The position numbers and the translations under genes were made by a program. 64,000 nucleotides of DNA from Lineus longissimus (taxonomy: Eukaryota; Nemertea; Pilidiophora; Heteronemertea; Lineidae): the NCBI RefSeq assembly GCF_910592395.1, contig NC_088314.1, positions 13,952,001 through 14,016,000 on the forward strand. Reading direction: 5' to 3'. Numbering within the stretch: the stretch's first letter is position 1; every line of letters begins with the position of its first letter. The notes under the pieces are model-generated. The model was not told the origin of the DNA, searched no databases, and saw nothing but the letters and a program-made list of their open reading frames with translations. Positions 45,433 through 57,150 of the stretch are shown here, piece after piece.

Positions 45433-46612
45433 CGTTAGTGTGATTCACTTCGGGCAGATGGCACCACTGTTCTAGGTCAAGCGCCGCCATCTCTCAACCA
45501 GTGAACACGTAGATTTTCTTGTCTCCAAACTTCTGTAAATTTCTCTATACATTCTCAAGTTGTGTTCATTAAATTATTTCTATTCGATTTCTATGGTTTT
45601 GTGGATTCTTTTGAGGCCACGATACTTTCGCGAGCCGTTGTATCGTGACATTCCAACATCCGCCTACTTTCCTGCTCCCAGATTCGATACCCTAACAACA
45701 GGTAACCCGTTTCCCCAACCTCGGCACCAATACGTTCCGGGGGTGCCTACTGCCCTTTATAAACCCAACTTCCCCCAGTTTACAGTTTCTTCCCCTGATA
45801 CGCAATTTTCAATGGATGACAACGCTGGCTTTGAGAGTTCGGATAGGCTCTTCCAGTTAACCTCCTTGTGAGCTATGACTTCAACTACTTGTTCTGTATG
45901 TATCAAACCTCCTTTCCTTTTGAAATTACCGGCATTTATTTGTGAAAAATGTACTATTCTGCTTAAATACATGAATGTTGGCGTCTCCTCAGTCGTTGTA
46001 TTGCTATTGTCATGATTTTTATAATTTTCTACCTTCATTTCCAACTGGAGACACAGGAAGTTACCTCGATGTACTTTTCACCGAGAGCGTCAAATATTGC
46101 CACTGTTGTTTCGTTAACGATGTTTGATATTGTTCTTTCTCCAACTCTAAACAGAAAGGACAGACTTTCGAACGTTCCCCCTGAAATTTGAGAATAAGGT
46201 ATGTTTTAGAATACGATTTTTTTACATTACACCTCAAAACTCAATACATAAATTATGGAATCAAGTTAGATTATCTATACTGACCAGTAGCTAGAAAACG
46301 CAGTGTGATGGTTAAACGCTCCCCTAGTGAAATTGCCTCTCGCATAAGTGTATCTTGTTTCATTAGCAGTGGTCAAATCAGGTGGAGGAGGTCGTCGAAA
46401 ATATCCGGTTTCATTCTTAGGAACTTCCGGTACGAGTTCACATCTTCAAGGCGGAGCTCCTTGACAAGATTCCCATATGCCCCCAAACGTTGACGTCGGA
46501 GAATCCATTTGTGTGCCCACAAGTACGCCATTCTATTTTGCCGCCGGCGCCGTTTGCGGCGCAAAAACAACAACATGACTAGCATATGCCGCTGACAACA
46601 AGCAGCCGCCAT
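43989..46612 (-). pseudogene. PIF/Harbinger transposase (DDE_Tnp_4), three exons, one nonsense codon
   Basis: Exons are 46612-46285 (ATG, before GTCAGT), 46180-46065 (after TTTCAG, before GTAACT) and 44816-43989 (after TTTCAG). Phases 1 and 0 join correctly. Exon 1 holds LVKELRLEDVNSYRKFLRMK; TGA at 46373-46375 interrupts it before KQDTLMREAISLGERLTITL. Exon 2 gives FLFRVGERTISNIVNETT. Exon 3 is the catalytic core: CLGAIDGKHISIEKPGNTGS with the first D, then NYKHFSSVIHLALVDA, HIIGDAAFQF with the second D, NYRLSRARRTSENCFEIFAH with the E, and LGACCLHNYL. All three catalytic acids are kept. The single stop suggests a recently dead gene. No terminal inverted repeat was located. Confidence 0.85.
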
Positions 46613-46723
46613 GGTGTGGTATGACTAGCTTGAAGAAGTTGACGCCGTCCAGTATATGGCTTATCATCACATGGCATACTACCGATCAGTGATTGGCCGG
46701 CGAAGACCAGATAAATAATAGCC

Positions 46724-48416
46724 CAGGGACCTGTTTCATAAATCTTTTTAACAGACTTCCTTCAAGATACCATAAAGGAAGGATATAACGTCTATTTAAA
46801 GCTGCGTATTAAAAGCGATTCATAACTCGTTTTTACTCTGCCATTACATTAAATTTAACAGACCTGCCATTAATAAATTGTATGGTGTACCTCATTGGTG
46901 AAAAAAAAAACAAACTCGAACGCAAAGTGATTTATTGTGTTGAGATTCGTAATACATGATCGGGCCGTGGCAAAATGTGTCAATTTTAGTGTCTTTGGTT
47001 CCTATACACTATATGATTGCCCTTTCGACATACGAAACTTCCTTTCCATGCATTAACTCTGTGCTTGGAACATGGCCTAGAGACAGCGATCTCGCAATTG
47101 GACTGATACTGAATTTGATGTTTTAGTGTAGTTTTACTTAGAACTCAATTACAAGCTGGCGAATATGATTGTCGTTCACACTCATGTGTCGAGGAGGAAA
47201 GTCATCATCCCCTGCGTCATCATCAGAGGTCTCGTCATCATCGTCATCGTCATCTGAATCCTCCACAAAGGGCAATCTATCCGGGACAGCAATGTTGTGG
47301 AGCAGGCAGCACGACTGAATAATAATGCTTGCCTTTTGTGGTGTGTATTGAATCTCCTTGCGGAGGCATCAGAACCGTTGCTTTAGGAGACCGTTGCAAC
47401 GTTCTATGACGCATCTGGCTCTTATTTGCATCCGCTGGAATGCCCTTTCCTGTCTGGTTTTGGCATTGGCAAGAGATGTCAGAAGCCACCTCTTGCAAGG
47501 ATACCCCGAGTCTCCCAACATCCATCCATTCGGTGGATTGTTTTCAAATGCCTGGCCAAGGGCTGAACTGTGGAGAACGAAGGCGTCATGAGACCCTCCT
47601 GGAAAACGTGCCACACAGTTATTAATGATCATATCCCAATCACAAACTAGCATGACATTAATGCTGTGGTATCCTTTCCGATTGATATAAACGTTTTCGT
47701 TGATTTGAGGCTTGCGTATACGACAATGGGTCCCATCGATCGATCCAATTACTCTTGGAAAACCCGTGTTATCAAAAAAATTGGTTTTGACCTTCTGGAG
47801 GTCCCTCTCGAAGTGAACGTGTTGGTCAATGCGTGCTGCAAACGCGGATGACATAGCGCCGATACACCTCGATGTTGTCGCAAAGCTCACATGGTGAATA
47901 TCACCGATACTAGATTGTTCATGCCCGGTTGCGAAATATCGTAATGCTATACACACTTGCAATGATACTGGGAGGGCGTCATTTCTCTGAGTAGGATGCT
48001 CAAACTCCTCCCACAGCTGACGACAAAAATCGAAACATATGTTCTTCGGGAAACGATATCTCTTGATGAATAAATCATCCATCAAGGAATCCTGACCAGC
48101 GGATTGAATCGATCCCTGAATACCCGTTCTCGTCGAAGATTTCGCCTATTCCGTTCCTGAATTAAGCGCAACATGATTCCACGTTTACCCTGGACGAAGT
48201 CCTCGCGACTAAAGGAACTCTAGACTACCTTCAGGTTTAAAGGAACCGAGTAAAATAAACACAGGATAAAACCACTACGTGAAACACTCTTAATGGTAAC
48301 ATTAACCTAGATATTTTAAAGTCACGTTTATGAAACGCGTTCTTCCTTTAAGGAGTGCCTTTATCCTAGCATTAGGGCTAAAGACACTTTATTAGGCTTT
48401 ATGAAGCAGGTCCCTG
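46724..48416 (-). mobile_element. HARBI1-type PIF/Harbinger transposon, 1.7 kb
   Basis: The left end CAGGGACCTGTTTCATAAA is inverted at the right (TTTATGAAGCAGGTCCCTG) with one mismatch. Many animal Harbinger elements have termini of the form GGGCCTGTTTCATAAA. Subterminal words CTTCCTT/AAGGAAG are also mirrored. The only gene is the minus-strand transposase. I could not identify a 3-bp duplication. Confidence 0.82.
47138..48174 (-). pseudogene. HARBI1-like transposase with one frameshift and one nonsense codon
   Basis: The start ATG at 48174 opens a basic N-terminus (RNRRNLRRERVFRDRFNPLV). Near 48080 the frame shifts by one base into LMDDLFIKRYRFPKN and continues through QVCIALRYFATGHEQSSIGD, GFPRVIGSIDGTHCRIRKPQ (first D), NRKGYHSINVMLVCDW, ARFPGGSHDAFVLHSSAL, GWMLGDSGYPCKRWLLTSLA (second D) and ARCVIERCNGLLKQRF (E). 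TGA at 47366-47368 follows RF; the same frame continues through SCCLLHNIAV and an acidic tail (DSDDDDDDETSDDDAGDD) to TAA at 47138. A CGA-to-TGA change, common by methyl-CpG decay, would explain the stop. The catalytic triad is intact. Confidence 0.85.
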
Positions 48417-48429
48417 ATCATGACAAAAT

Positions 48430-48768
48430 AAAGTTCAGCCGACCAAGCGATTGAAAATCAAACATGTTGAATTTTCAGTCGCTTCGTGCAACAGTTGTTT
48501 CAACTAGTCGGGCCACGAAAAGAATCAGTTGCGCAGACGATTTTTGCCCGCAAACCAAACCGATGCGACGCCACAATCGACTGCGACCTAGGTCGCTATC
48601 GGAAGTTGGTCGCCCGTTTGCGGATGATTCACTCGACTGGTCGCACACGACGTCGCCTGGCGATCTCACTTGCGATCATCGCTGGCAACGTCGCGGTCGC
48701 CAATGGCGTCGGCAGTCGCCTCGATTTTGTTGCCCGTGTGTGGTGGCCTTAGAGACCCTCAAGTGGAA
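48430..48768. repeat. GC-rich CGACGCC-type repeat related to the 35.1-kb MITE
   Basis: It shares AAATCAAACATGTT and a high density of CGTCG/CGGCG words with the MITE at 35131-35551. It precedes the Myb/SANT-like gene. The overlapping open frames here reflect GC content, not a recognised protein. Confidence 0.5.
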
Positions 48769-48769
48769 C

Positions 48770-50030
48770 ATGCCGCCGAAATTTCGTTTCTCTCAAGAGC
48801 AGGATGTGCTGCTGCTTAGAGACGTTGTGAACCCTTTTCAATACGACCCGAAGAATCACCGGAATCAGTGGGGTGTACACGCGAAAAATCTAAATGATGT
48901 AAAACAGGATTTAGAGTGAATCATAAACTATATATGCAGGGAGAATGCTGATTTGCCAGTTGCAAAATTCAAGAAGGATGATCGGGCCAGTTTAAAGAGG
49001 AAACACTACTAAGTAGTGAGTGGTAACTATAGCTGATGCTGCGAGGCTGCGATCCAGTCTGAAAGGATTTTATTTGACAATTGTGCATTCCCCTTGTGAA
49101 AAAAGGCTTGTCTCCGGCGACCATAATCAATGATTTCATGCTTGGTTGAGTCATTTCATTTGCATAATAATGCATATGTTGACAATTTTTGAGAGTAACT
49201 ACAATCTGTGCCGTAAATAGTCAAGCCAAGTTGTTGATGTATACATTTTAGGTCTGGAGTGGATGAAGTCTATGATGTGATGCTGCAGCTTTCGCAAGAA
49301 TTGGCTGATCTTACCAGAGAAAAGGATATTTTGAACGACAAGAAAAAGATGGAAGCAGACACAAAAAATTACACTACCAAAGAGAAAGCTTATATGATCA
49401 GGGAGAGCGCTATGGTTGGGATGGCAGGTTCTTCCAAGAAACCGGGTGAGGGATTCCTCCAAAGAAGCCGAGTGCCGAATTGTCAGAAAAGTTAGCGAAA
49501 CCCAATTTCGATCTTTGCAGAACTACAGGAGTCAAATAATTTTAGTGAGAGCATTTGCATCGTTGATTTTTGCAGTCATCCCTGGTTGAAAGACACATGA
49601 ATTGTAAACTGTAAAAAGTTTGAAAAGAAGGTTTGGCACTTATGAAGCCATTGTGAAAATTTTCAGAAAAATAACACTGGTCGAAACTTAAACAGCAAAA
49701 GGATCGGGCTTACGCGAGATTGTGTTCGGCACTATTTTAGTACAGGTGTTGTCTCTGTTGTAGTAGAAATGGACAATCATGCTGTTTTCCACTGCACACC
49801 ATGTAATACCACCACCACCACTATTTCAAAGCATGTATGTAAATGATTTCACTGTTATTCTTTTTGCAGGACAAAACCCAGAACCAATTTAATGTTGATG
49901 GAGGGCTGAAGCGTAAAGCTCCGAGCGGAGATATAGGATACCTTGAAAAGAAAGGTAAGGACGAGATCGACCTGAAGGGAGGAATGTCAGCTCTGTCGAG
50001 GATTTGTATCAAGACAATATATTTTTAACC
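48770..50030 (+). pseudogene. Myb/SANT-like DNA-binding protein remnant (Harbinger companion type)
   Basis: ATG at 48770 starts MPPKFRFSQEQDVLLLRDVV then NPFQYD and NQWGVHAKNL, the layout of a Myb/SANT-like (NAIF1-type) domain. TGA at 48917-48919 interrupts it; the same frame continues to LPVAKFKKDDRASLKRKHY. A second block after TTTTAG (49251 on) reads SGVDEVYDVMLQLSQELADL, a coiled-coil-like stretch. A third after TTTGCAG (from 49870) reads DKTQNQFNVDGGLKRKAPSG. Such proteins accompany HARBI1 transposases, but this copy lies outside the inverted ends of the element at 46724-48416, so it may belong to another decayed element. Confidence 0.55.
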
Positions 50031-50528
50031 TCGGACACTTGAGGTGCACCCAGGATGAGATTTACCCTTTCAGCTCCATTGCACGTGTGTTCGCTATAAA
50101 CGCCAAATGTCGAAAAATGTAGGAAAAGTCTCACTAATCTTTTTGAATGTAGGGAAATGTTGGAATGTGTTCATGCTCCTTGTTTGCTATGTCCCGGCGT
50201 AAAAAACTCCACACTTGCAAATATTTTACAACTTTTTGCAGTTTCATCTATCGACAACAGAGGCGACTAGTTTCGCTGTATAAAGTTGAGGCCAATGCGG
50301 AATGTTTTTTTTCAGTTCCATAAATGGCTGACAGGGTTTGGTTGTATCTATTGTGTTGGTATAATGATCAAGTTATCAAAACATGAAATTAAGAGAACTT
50401 AATTGCAATTCATATAAACGGGTATCTCACAAGTTTACATATTAAAAAGCTGGCATTACCAGCAGGTTATTTATTCGAGATTGTGGTATGCAAGCATTCC
50501 ACGTATATTGCTCTGAAAGTGGAATGCC
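50031..50528. other. Intergenic stretch, nothing assigned
   Basis: AT-rich DNA before the fold-back element; no gene recognised. Confidence 0.45.
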
Positions 50529-51587
50529 CATATGGCAAGCGGAGTGTCCAGTAATTAAAAAAACCTAGTTTTATTCAAAAAACCTAGTTTTTTACCTAAT
50601 AAACTAAGTTTATTTGGTAAAAATATAGGTTTTTTTAAAACAACCTTGTTTATTAGCTAATAAACCGAGTTTCTTTAATGAAACCAAGTTTTTTACCTTA
50701 TTAACCTTGTTTCTATCCACAAATGTCAAGTTTAACAAATAAACTTGGTTTTATTCCCTAAAATATAAGTTTTTCATCCAGTGGTAATAAACTTAGTTTT
50801 ATAGCAAAGAATCTTGGTTTATTAACAATAACTGGACAAATGGCCAATAAACCTACCTTTTTACGTAAAAAACTTGGTTTTATACAAAACAACTTAGTTT
50901 TTTGCAATAAAACCTGGTTTTATTGTAAAAATGTAGGTTGTTTTGAATAACTGGACAAACGGCGTGCAAAAACCTACTTTCTATCGAGAAACTTGTATTT
51001 TCTACCTCGCCCCATGTACACAAATCCGCGATGTTATCGGGACGAGGATGGGCAACCTCGGCACCACGTGGTACTAATGCTGCACTGCACTGCACTCTGT
51101 AAACTAGTTAGTGAGACCCTAACCTCATCCCAGATAACTCAATGTAGGTAGGATCGAGGTTTAAAAATGTAAGTTTTCTGATAAACCAGGTTTATTTAAA
51201 AAAACTAGGTTTATTAGTAATAAACTTAGTTTTTTTAAATAAACTAGGTTGTTTTAGTAATAAACCTTGTTTTATTGAATAAATGGACATTTCTGTACAG
51301 AAACTTATATTTTATACAATTATGTTGTAAAAAACCAAATTTTTTAGGTAATAAACCAGGTTTTTTAGCATAAAATGTAAGTTTCTGTTAAAAAACCTAC
51401 TTTATTAGGAAAGAATGTAAAAAAAACTTGGTTTTATTAAAGAAACTCGGTTTATTAGCTAATAAACAAGGTTGTTTTAAAAAAACCTATATTTTTACCA
51501 AATAAACTTAGTTTATTAGGTAAAAAACCAAGTTTTTTTGAATAAAACTAGGTGTTTTTAATTACTGGACACTCCGCTTGCCATATG
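50529..51587. repeat. Fold-back element built of AAACCTAGTTTATTA-type units
   Basis: CATATGGCAAGCGGAGTGTC, continuing through CAGTAATTAAAAA, is exactly inverted at the right end (GACACTCCGCTTGCCATATG, 51568-51587). Almost all of the interior consists of drifting units such as AAACCTAGTTTTATT and TTGGTTTATTAGG in both orientations, interrupted near 50995-51150 by about 150 bases of ordinary sequence. No coding frame. The architecture is the same as at 88-926 with a different unit. Confidence 0.82.
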
Positions 51588-52458
51588 CCCATGCCAAGAC
51601 TACGAAGGGGTGGCTGGGTTACCAAATGAAAATTATTTATCGAAATAGGAAAACAGAACAGGCTTAGGATTATAACTGATAAAAAATCAAAATTACTCAT
51701 CAACTATCATTTTTATGCTATATTCTCGAAATTATTATTTTTAAAACGTTTCAATGTTTAGATACCAACTAGTGTGCAATGAAATATCCTTCGTAACGTG
51801 AAAAAGGATGGCATTTAAATTTGATCAAAGACCACGGAAAGGTAGATTAGGCACATCTGCCTTGTTTTCCACAAAGTTCCCAGGTTACAGCATTAATTCA
51901 TTTGCCTCCAGGTCAATTGCATTTCTTTAAATGTCGTCCCTAATGTGGTGCAATCCAATTTTTACTTGGTTCAGGCAATTTGCCCTTTCTCCCTCATGCG
52001 TGAAAAGCTGGGTCTAAAATTTTGCAAAGATATGTATTAAACCCCTACCTACCAATATCCATTGAAACATTTTCCAACAATTTAAAAATTAAATTATGAA
52101 TTACAAAAAAAGGTAATATTGGGGTAATTTATCAAAATGTATCTTTTTCATATTGACGTGGAGGCCAAAGGGTTAATGCGGTAATTAGCAATTTTTGTGG
52201 AAAACAAATGTCCTTTCCCATGATCTTTGATTCAATTTGAATAACATCCCTTAGCGGTGCAAACAAGTTTTGAATTGGTTCAGGCAATTTTGCCCTTGCT
52301 CTCTCATGCGTGAAAAGCTGTCAAATATCTATCAAATATATTTTCCAGAAATATAAAGTGCTAATTTGGGGTAATTTATCAAACTGTATAGTTTTTTTTG
52401 GTACACCCTGTAGAGGCCATGATTGGCAATATAGCTCAGAGATTAAAGCGCATAGGAC
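51588..52458. repeat. Noncoding DNA with a degenerate tandem duplication (about 300-bp period)
   Basis: GGTTCAGGCAATTTGCCCTT...CTCATGCGTGAAAAGCTG occurs near 51968-52012 and again near 52279-52320. GGGGTAATTTATCAAA occurs near 52122 and again near 52367, in the same order and orientation. The rest, from 51588 to about 51920, shows nothing. Confidence 0.6.
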
Positions 52459-52941
52459 ATTTTGTGTCATTCAAACTTACCTATGGAACACTTTTGCATG
52501 TTACTCCATTTGGGCTCAAACACAAGAGTATCCCTTTAATTTTCTAAAGGGAGAACTGAGTTAACAGCTCGGCCGCCAGGCGGCGCCCTGACCGATCCCG
52601 CGAGATCGCGCCGATCTCATGCCGCCATATTCAGTCTTTACTCTTGTGCTTCTACGAAGCACATCGTTTTTTCAAAGCTGCCGTGAATTCGATTTAAAAC
52701 CAAATTCAACCAGCCAAGTCTAGACGATTTTTGGGTTCATTCACCTACGGAGTAGACCGCCAAACTAATCTTGGCATTAGTATTGTCCAGTCTATTTAAT
52801 TATAGACATTTTCTTAGCTAGCTTAGTCGACCCGGCTCCATTATTTTGATCTTGGTAGGGTAGAGTTTAGTAGGCTATTCTCCGCTCTATTGTAATGAAC
52901 AAGACTCAGATCCATTGCAATAGTGTTTAATTCAAGTAGGC

Positions 52942-55230
52942 ATGTTTTCCTTTCCATTAATTAGTGCGTCCTTTCTGGCCTACTTGGGGTTCCCAGTGTT
53001 TTTATTGTCATTGGTACCATTTTTTATATGGCGTACCCCTCCGACGGCATCCTTTGTCTCACCACAAAGGAATGCGTCTGGTGGCGGGAAACGGGCCGCG
53101 AAGACGCCTAAACCCTCTTCCGGTTCCGTTTCCGGGCATATAACCCGGAGGTCTAGCAAACCTCCCGCCACCACCCCTTCCGTCAGCCGAGTTCCGGTTC
53201 CGGCCGCGGCTGCGAAGGATGCGGGATCTGACATTATTAATGTCTGTGGTCCCAAGGGAGACTTACATCCAATAAGTCTCCAAGGGTTTAATATACCCCG
53301 GACCTCAGGGAACCTTCCGGTTCCCCTGTCGTCCGCTCCCCCGAGTACAAGCCCTTTGTACCCGCGGGAGCACACTGCTTCCGGTCCGCCGATTGCAGTT
53401 CCGGTTACTGACGCTGGTTCCCGTTTTTCAGTAACCGAAGACTCTACTGGGGGTTTTTCTCAGTCTTTACTGCGAAATAACCCCAGTCCTCACGGACACA
53501 GTAGAGTAGGGCCGGACCTTATAACGCCACCTCCGAAACGCCATGCGTCTTCGGTAACAGCGTTTCCGCCCTCCGTACCTCCTTCTAAAAGGGCTTCCGG
53601 TAGCTCCATACCGGCGAAGGAGTTACGGGCATTTCCGGTTTCGGACTTCGTCCTACCGGAAATGCAGGCACCTTCCTACGTTGGCCAACCTCTTGGGTGG
53701 AACCAACCGGAAGTGCCACCCCCTCCTCGTAGCAGAGGCGTCGTTCCCATGGAACGAGCTACGCAGAGAGGACATCTGAACTCTGGTTTAGAATATGGGC
53801 ATCTTCCGCTTCCGGAAGACCCATTCGCCCGCACATACGGCTTCCAGGGTTCGCTTTTGCGCTCACCCTCGCCTCAACCGCCCGTCGTTGAGAGAAGCCG
53901 CACGTCGGGTCCGGAACCCGAGTCGGGACAGCAACTGTCCCAGCTCATCCAGATGGTAGCAGGTCTTTCTGATAGACTCAGCCATCTGGAGCAGGGTTCC
54001 GGTTCCTCTGGTGCGCCTGGTCCCATCGGATACCCACCATCCGACTCCTCTATTTTAGAGGAATTTTCTGAGAACGAGAGTTCTCAGCCAGGCTACCGCT
54101 CCCCCAATCAGGAGGAGCTGTCACCAGAGGAGGCCAGTATCCTGTCGGATATGAGGACACTCAGATCCTTGATCAGAGCGTACCTCCCGCAGGATCTGTG
54201 CCCTACCCCGCCGGAACTGCCAGCCTTGTCAACACCGACCTTTTCACTCTGGGGACAGGAAGTGGATCCCAATCCACAGGTTTCTCAAGGCTCCACTCGG
54301 GCACTTGAATTCCTTCCTCCCTCCCCGTCGGTGGTAGCAGTCTCTGAACTTTTGGAGCGTACAATCAGAGACTCACAAGGCGCCCACCAACGTACTTCCA
54401 TCCCTGTCCTTCCGGCAGTCGGACCAGAAGCTTGGTGTAAACCGGGGAAGTTGTTCACGGCACAACTTCCTCCCGTTAGGCAGTACCGCGCTGACTATTA
54501 TCGAGTCAGCTCGGCCGGCTGTCCAGCTGCAGCATCGACTTCCATATTAAAGGACGATGTACAGCTGGACCAACTCGTGCCTAGGGTGACCTCCTCCTCG
54601 GCTTACCGAGACCTTAGATCACAAGAGGGTCTGGCCAAAAACACGTTAGCGGTGCTCTCCTACGCAGAGCACACTAACCTGGCCCTTGCCAGATCCCTAA
54701 AAGATAATGAGTCACTATCTGATGACACAAAATCGCTTGTGACATCCTTGTCACATTCGATTAGGCACGCTATTGCGCTGTCCGCCAAGACCGCAGCAAA
54801 TAGCGTCCTACTCCGTAGAGACGCCGCACTGGGCTCTCTCAATGTCATCAGATCCCTCCAGCTGGAAGGGGCCTTAAGAACCGCTCCTATGGACGGTTCT
54901 TTCCTGTTCGCAGATTCTGTACAAGAGGCCGCTCAAGCACAGAAAGATTGGGACAAATTATATGCCCCCACTGCGACACAGAGGGCCAAGACCTCTCTAC
55001 CTAACGCTAGAAAGATAGAGAGGCCCCAGCAGGCATCGGGTTCAATCCCGTACGCCAGGCAGGTTCTGCCTAGGCCTACCCCGCCTAGTCAGCCTGCTCC
55101 TGCTGGATCCTTCCGACGGGAAGCGGAGGGTCGCCGGACTGGAAAGAGGAAAAATACTTCCTCTAACCAGGGTGGATCCGGTCCGACTAAGCACTCCTTT
55201 CGCCCAAGGGGTGCTGGCCGGAAGAGGTGA
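52942..55230 (+). CDS. DIRS gag-like protein, 762 codons
   Basis: It opens with ATG at 52942 and runs without a stop to 55230. The N-terminal 25 residues are hydrophobic (FPLISASFLAYLGFPVFLLS); whether the true start is this ATG is uncertain. Then comes a long proline- and serine-rich region (to about residue 450). The C-terminal third is more folded in character: KPGKLFTAQLPPVRQYRADY, SYAEHTNLALARSLKDN, TSLSHSIRHAIALSAKTAAN and GSFLFADSV. The tail is basic (RRTGKRKNTSSNQGG, KHSFRPRGAGRKR). Position and layout fit the ORF1/gag of metazoan DIRS elements. It overlaps the next frame by 59 bases. Confidence 0.82.
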   Translation: MFSFPLISASFLAYLGFPVFLLSLVPFFIWRTPPTASFVSPQRNASGGGKRAAKTPKPSSGSVSGHITRRSSKPPATTPSVSRVPVPAAAAKDAGSDIINVCGPKGDLHPISLQGFNIPRTSGNLPVPLSSAPPSTSPLYPREHTASGPPIAVPVTDAGSRFSVTEDSTGGFSQSLLRNNPSPHGHSRVGPDLITPPPKRHASSVTAFPPSVPPSKRASGSSIPAKELRAFPVSDFVLPEMQAPSYVGQPLGWNQPEVPPPPRSRGVVPMERATQRGHLNSGLEYGHLPLPEDPFARTYGFQGSLLRSPSPQPPVVERSRTSGPEPESGQQLSQLIQMVAGLSDRLSHLEQGSGSSGAPGPIGYPPSDSSILEEFSENESSQPGYRSPNQEELSPEEASILSDMRTLRSLIRAYLPQDLCPTPPELPALSTPTFSLWGQEVDPNPQVSQGSTRALEFLPPSPSVVAVSELLERTIRDSQGAHQRTSIPVLPAVGPEAWCKPGKLFTAQLPPVRQYRADYYRVSSAGCPAAASTSILKDDVQLDQLVPRVTSSSAYRDLRSQEGLAKNTLAVLSYAEHTNLALARSLKDNESLSDDTKSLVTSLSHSIRHAIALSAKTAANSVLLRRDAALGSLNVIRSLQLEGALRTAPMDGSFLFADSVQEAAQAQKDWDKLYAPTATQRAKTSLPNARKIERPQQASGSIPYARQVLPRPTPPSQPAPAGSFRREAEGRRTGKRKNTSSNQGGSGPTKHSFRPRGAGRKR

Positions 55231-57150
55231 CTCCCCCCTCCTTTCTCCTCCCGGACGCAAAAAGGAGCCGACTCCGGTAGTCGGGGGCCGTCTGCAAAAA
55301 TTTGCAGACATTTGGGACGATTGGTGCCCAAAGGGGTCCCCAGTCCCAAACATGTTGAGGTACGGAGTGAAACTAGATTTCAACCGTACCCCCCCGACTA
55401 CCATATATCCAACCCCAGTTCAGCCACCGAAGGACCCAGTCAAGGCCTCTGCCCTCCAAGCAGAGGTCGCGACATTACTGGAGAAGCAAGCTATCCAGGT
55501 CCTTCAAGATCCATGCTCCCCCGGCTTTTACAGCCACGTTTTCTTGGTTCCCAAGAAAGCAGGGACATGGAGGCTGATCATAGACCTTTCCAGGTTAAAC
55601 ACCTTCTTGAATGTTCCTCATTTCAAGATGGAAACCACCAGGTCTATAGCAACGGCGATACAGCCCAACGATTGGGCGGTATCGATGGATTTAATGGATG
55701 CGTACTTACATGTACCGATCCATCCAGACTATCAACACTTCCTTCGATTCCATTACGAAGGAAAGACGTATCAATTCAGGGCCCTGCCGTTCGGTCTGGC
55801 ATCGGCACCCCTAATTTTTACGATGATAGTCACAGCCTTCGTCGCTCCCTTTCACGTGATGGGGTTCAAGCTCCATCACTACCTAGACGATTGGCTACTC
55901 CGTTGCAAATCGCGGGAACTACTACTGCAACAACTTCAGGTTCTAAAGCAAAAAGTAGTTTCCGCAGGTTGGATTATCAACGAAACAAAGTCAGAATTCA
56001 TACCATCCCAAGACTTCGTTTACGTTGGAGTTCGGTTCCTTACGGCCATAGGGAAAATGCTGCCCCCCCTAGACAGGATAAAGAAAATTCTTCATCTCGT
56101 CGCAGAATTCAGAGGAAGGACTCAAGCTCCCGCAAGGCGATGCTTGAGCCTTTTGGGACTTCTGAATTCGGCAGCAGACCAAATCCCCCTTGGCCGTCTA
56201 TATATGCGTCCCATCCAGATGTTTCTAATGTCTCTATGGAAACCCCACAGGGACCCATTAGACAAGTTGGTATTGATACCTCAATACCTACTCAAGAACG
56301 TCTGGAACTTCTGGGAGTCGGAGACTCGTCTCCAAAGCGGTGTAGATCTTGCTCCACCGCCCCCAGAAGTGTCCCTGTTCACAGATGCTTCCCTACTAGG
56401 GTGGGGAGCACATCTGAACAACGGGGACATGTCCATAAGAGGTCTATGGACAAGGGAGGAGACCATTCTTCCAATAAATATATTGGAAATGAAGGCTGTC
56501 CTTCTTGCCGTGAGGGCTCTTTCCCTTCGCCTGAAGAATCGGAGAGTAACCCTGTTCTCCGACAATTCTACAGTAGTAGCATATGTCAGGAGACAGGGAG
56601 GCACAAAGTCCGGCATTCTTTGCCAGCTAACCATCTTTGTGCCGACCTTGGAGTATCGATATGTGCCAGACACATACCGGGCAATCGCAACATCCTTGCC
56701 GACGCCCTGTCCCGTCAGAACAAGCTAGTTCAGACAGAGTGGACACTCCATCAGGAGATTGTAGACGACCTTTGTCGCCTTTGGCAATCTCCGAAGGTAG
56801 ATCTGTTCGCCACCAGGCTGAACAATCGCCTTCCCATCTATTACTCTCCACTTCCGGACGAAGAGGCCCTGGAAGTCGACAGCCTTACAGCCTCTTGGGT
56901 CGGGCTGAACGCATATGCGTTCCCACCCCTCCCTCTCATCCAACCAGTCCTGAACAAGATCTTGACCAGCCATCCGGTGAGAATAACTCTCATCGCACCT
57001 TGCTGGCCAAATCAGGCCTGGTTCCCAGCCTTGCTGGAGCTCCTGATAGATCACCCCAGGAGTCTTCCTACTTGGAAGCACCTGCTGTGGCACCCCCTGG
57101 GGAGATGCTACCACCAGAACCCTGGATTTTTCAAGTTTCACGCCTGGAAC
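55172..57150 (+). pseudogene. DIRS reverse transcriptase/RNase H with methyltransferase-like tail, one frame change
   Basis: The frame starts inside the end of gag. RT blocks are LVPKKAGTWRLIIDLSRLN, WAVSMDLMDAYLHVPIHPDY, YQFRALPFGLASAPLIFTMI and the catalytic HHYLDDWLL. RNase H follows: VSLFTDASLLGWGAHL, INILEMKAVLLAVRAL and VTLFSDNSTVVAYVRRQGG. Near 56633 the frame shifts by one base, after which CARHIPGNRNILADALSRQN, the end of the RNase H unit, continues into VDLFATRLNNRLPIYYSPLP and GLNAYAFPPLPLIQPVLNKI. That last region corresponds to the DAM-like methyltransferase segment reported after RNase H in DIRS elements. A natural ribosomal shift here seems unlikely, so I treat the change as a defect. 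Confidence 0.85.

Noticed and set aside
48464-48752. Open frames in the GC-rich stretch
   Set aside because: They arise from GC-rich CGACGCC repeats related to a MITE; the real coding begins at 48770.
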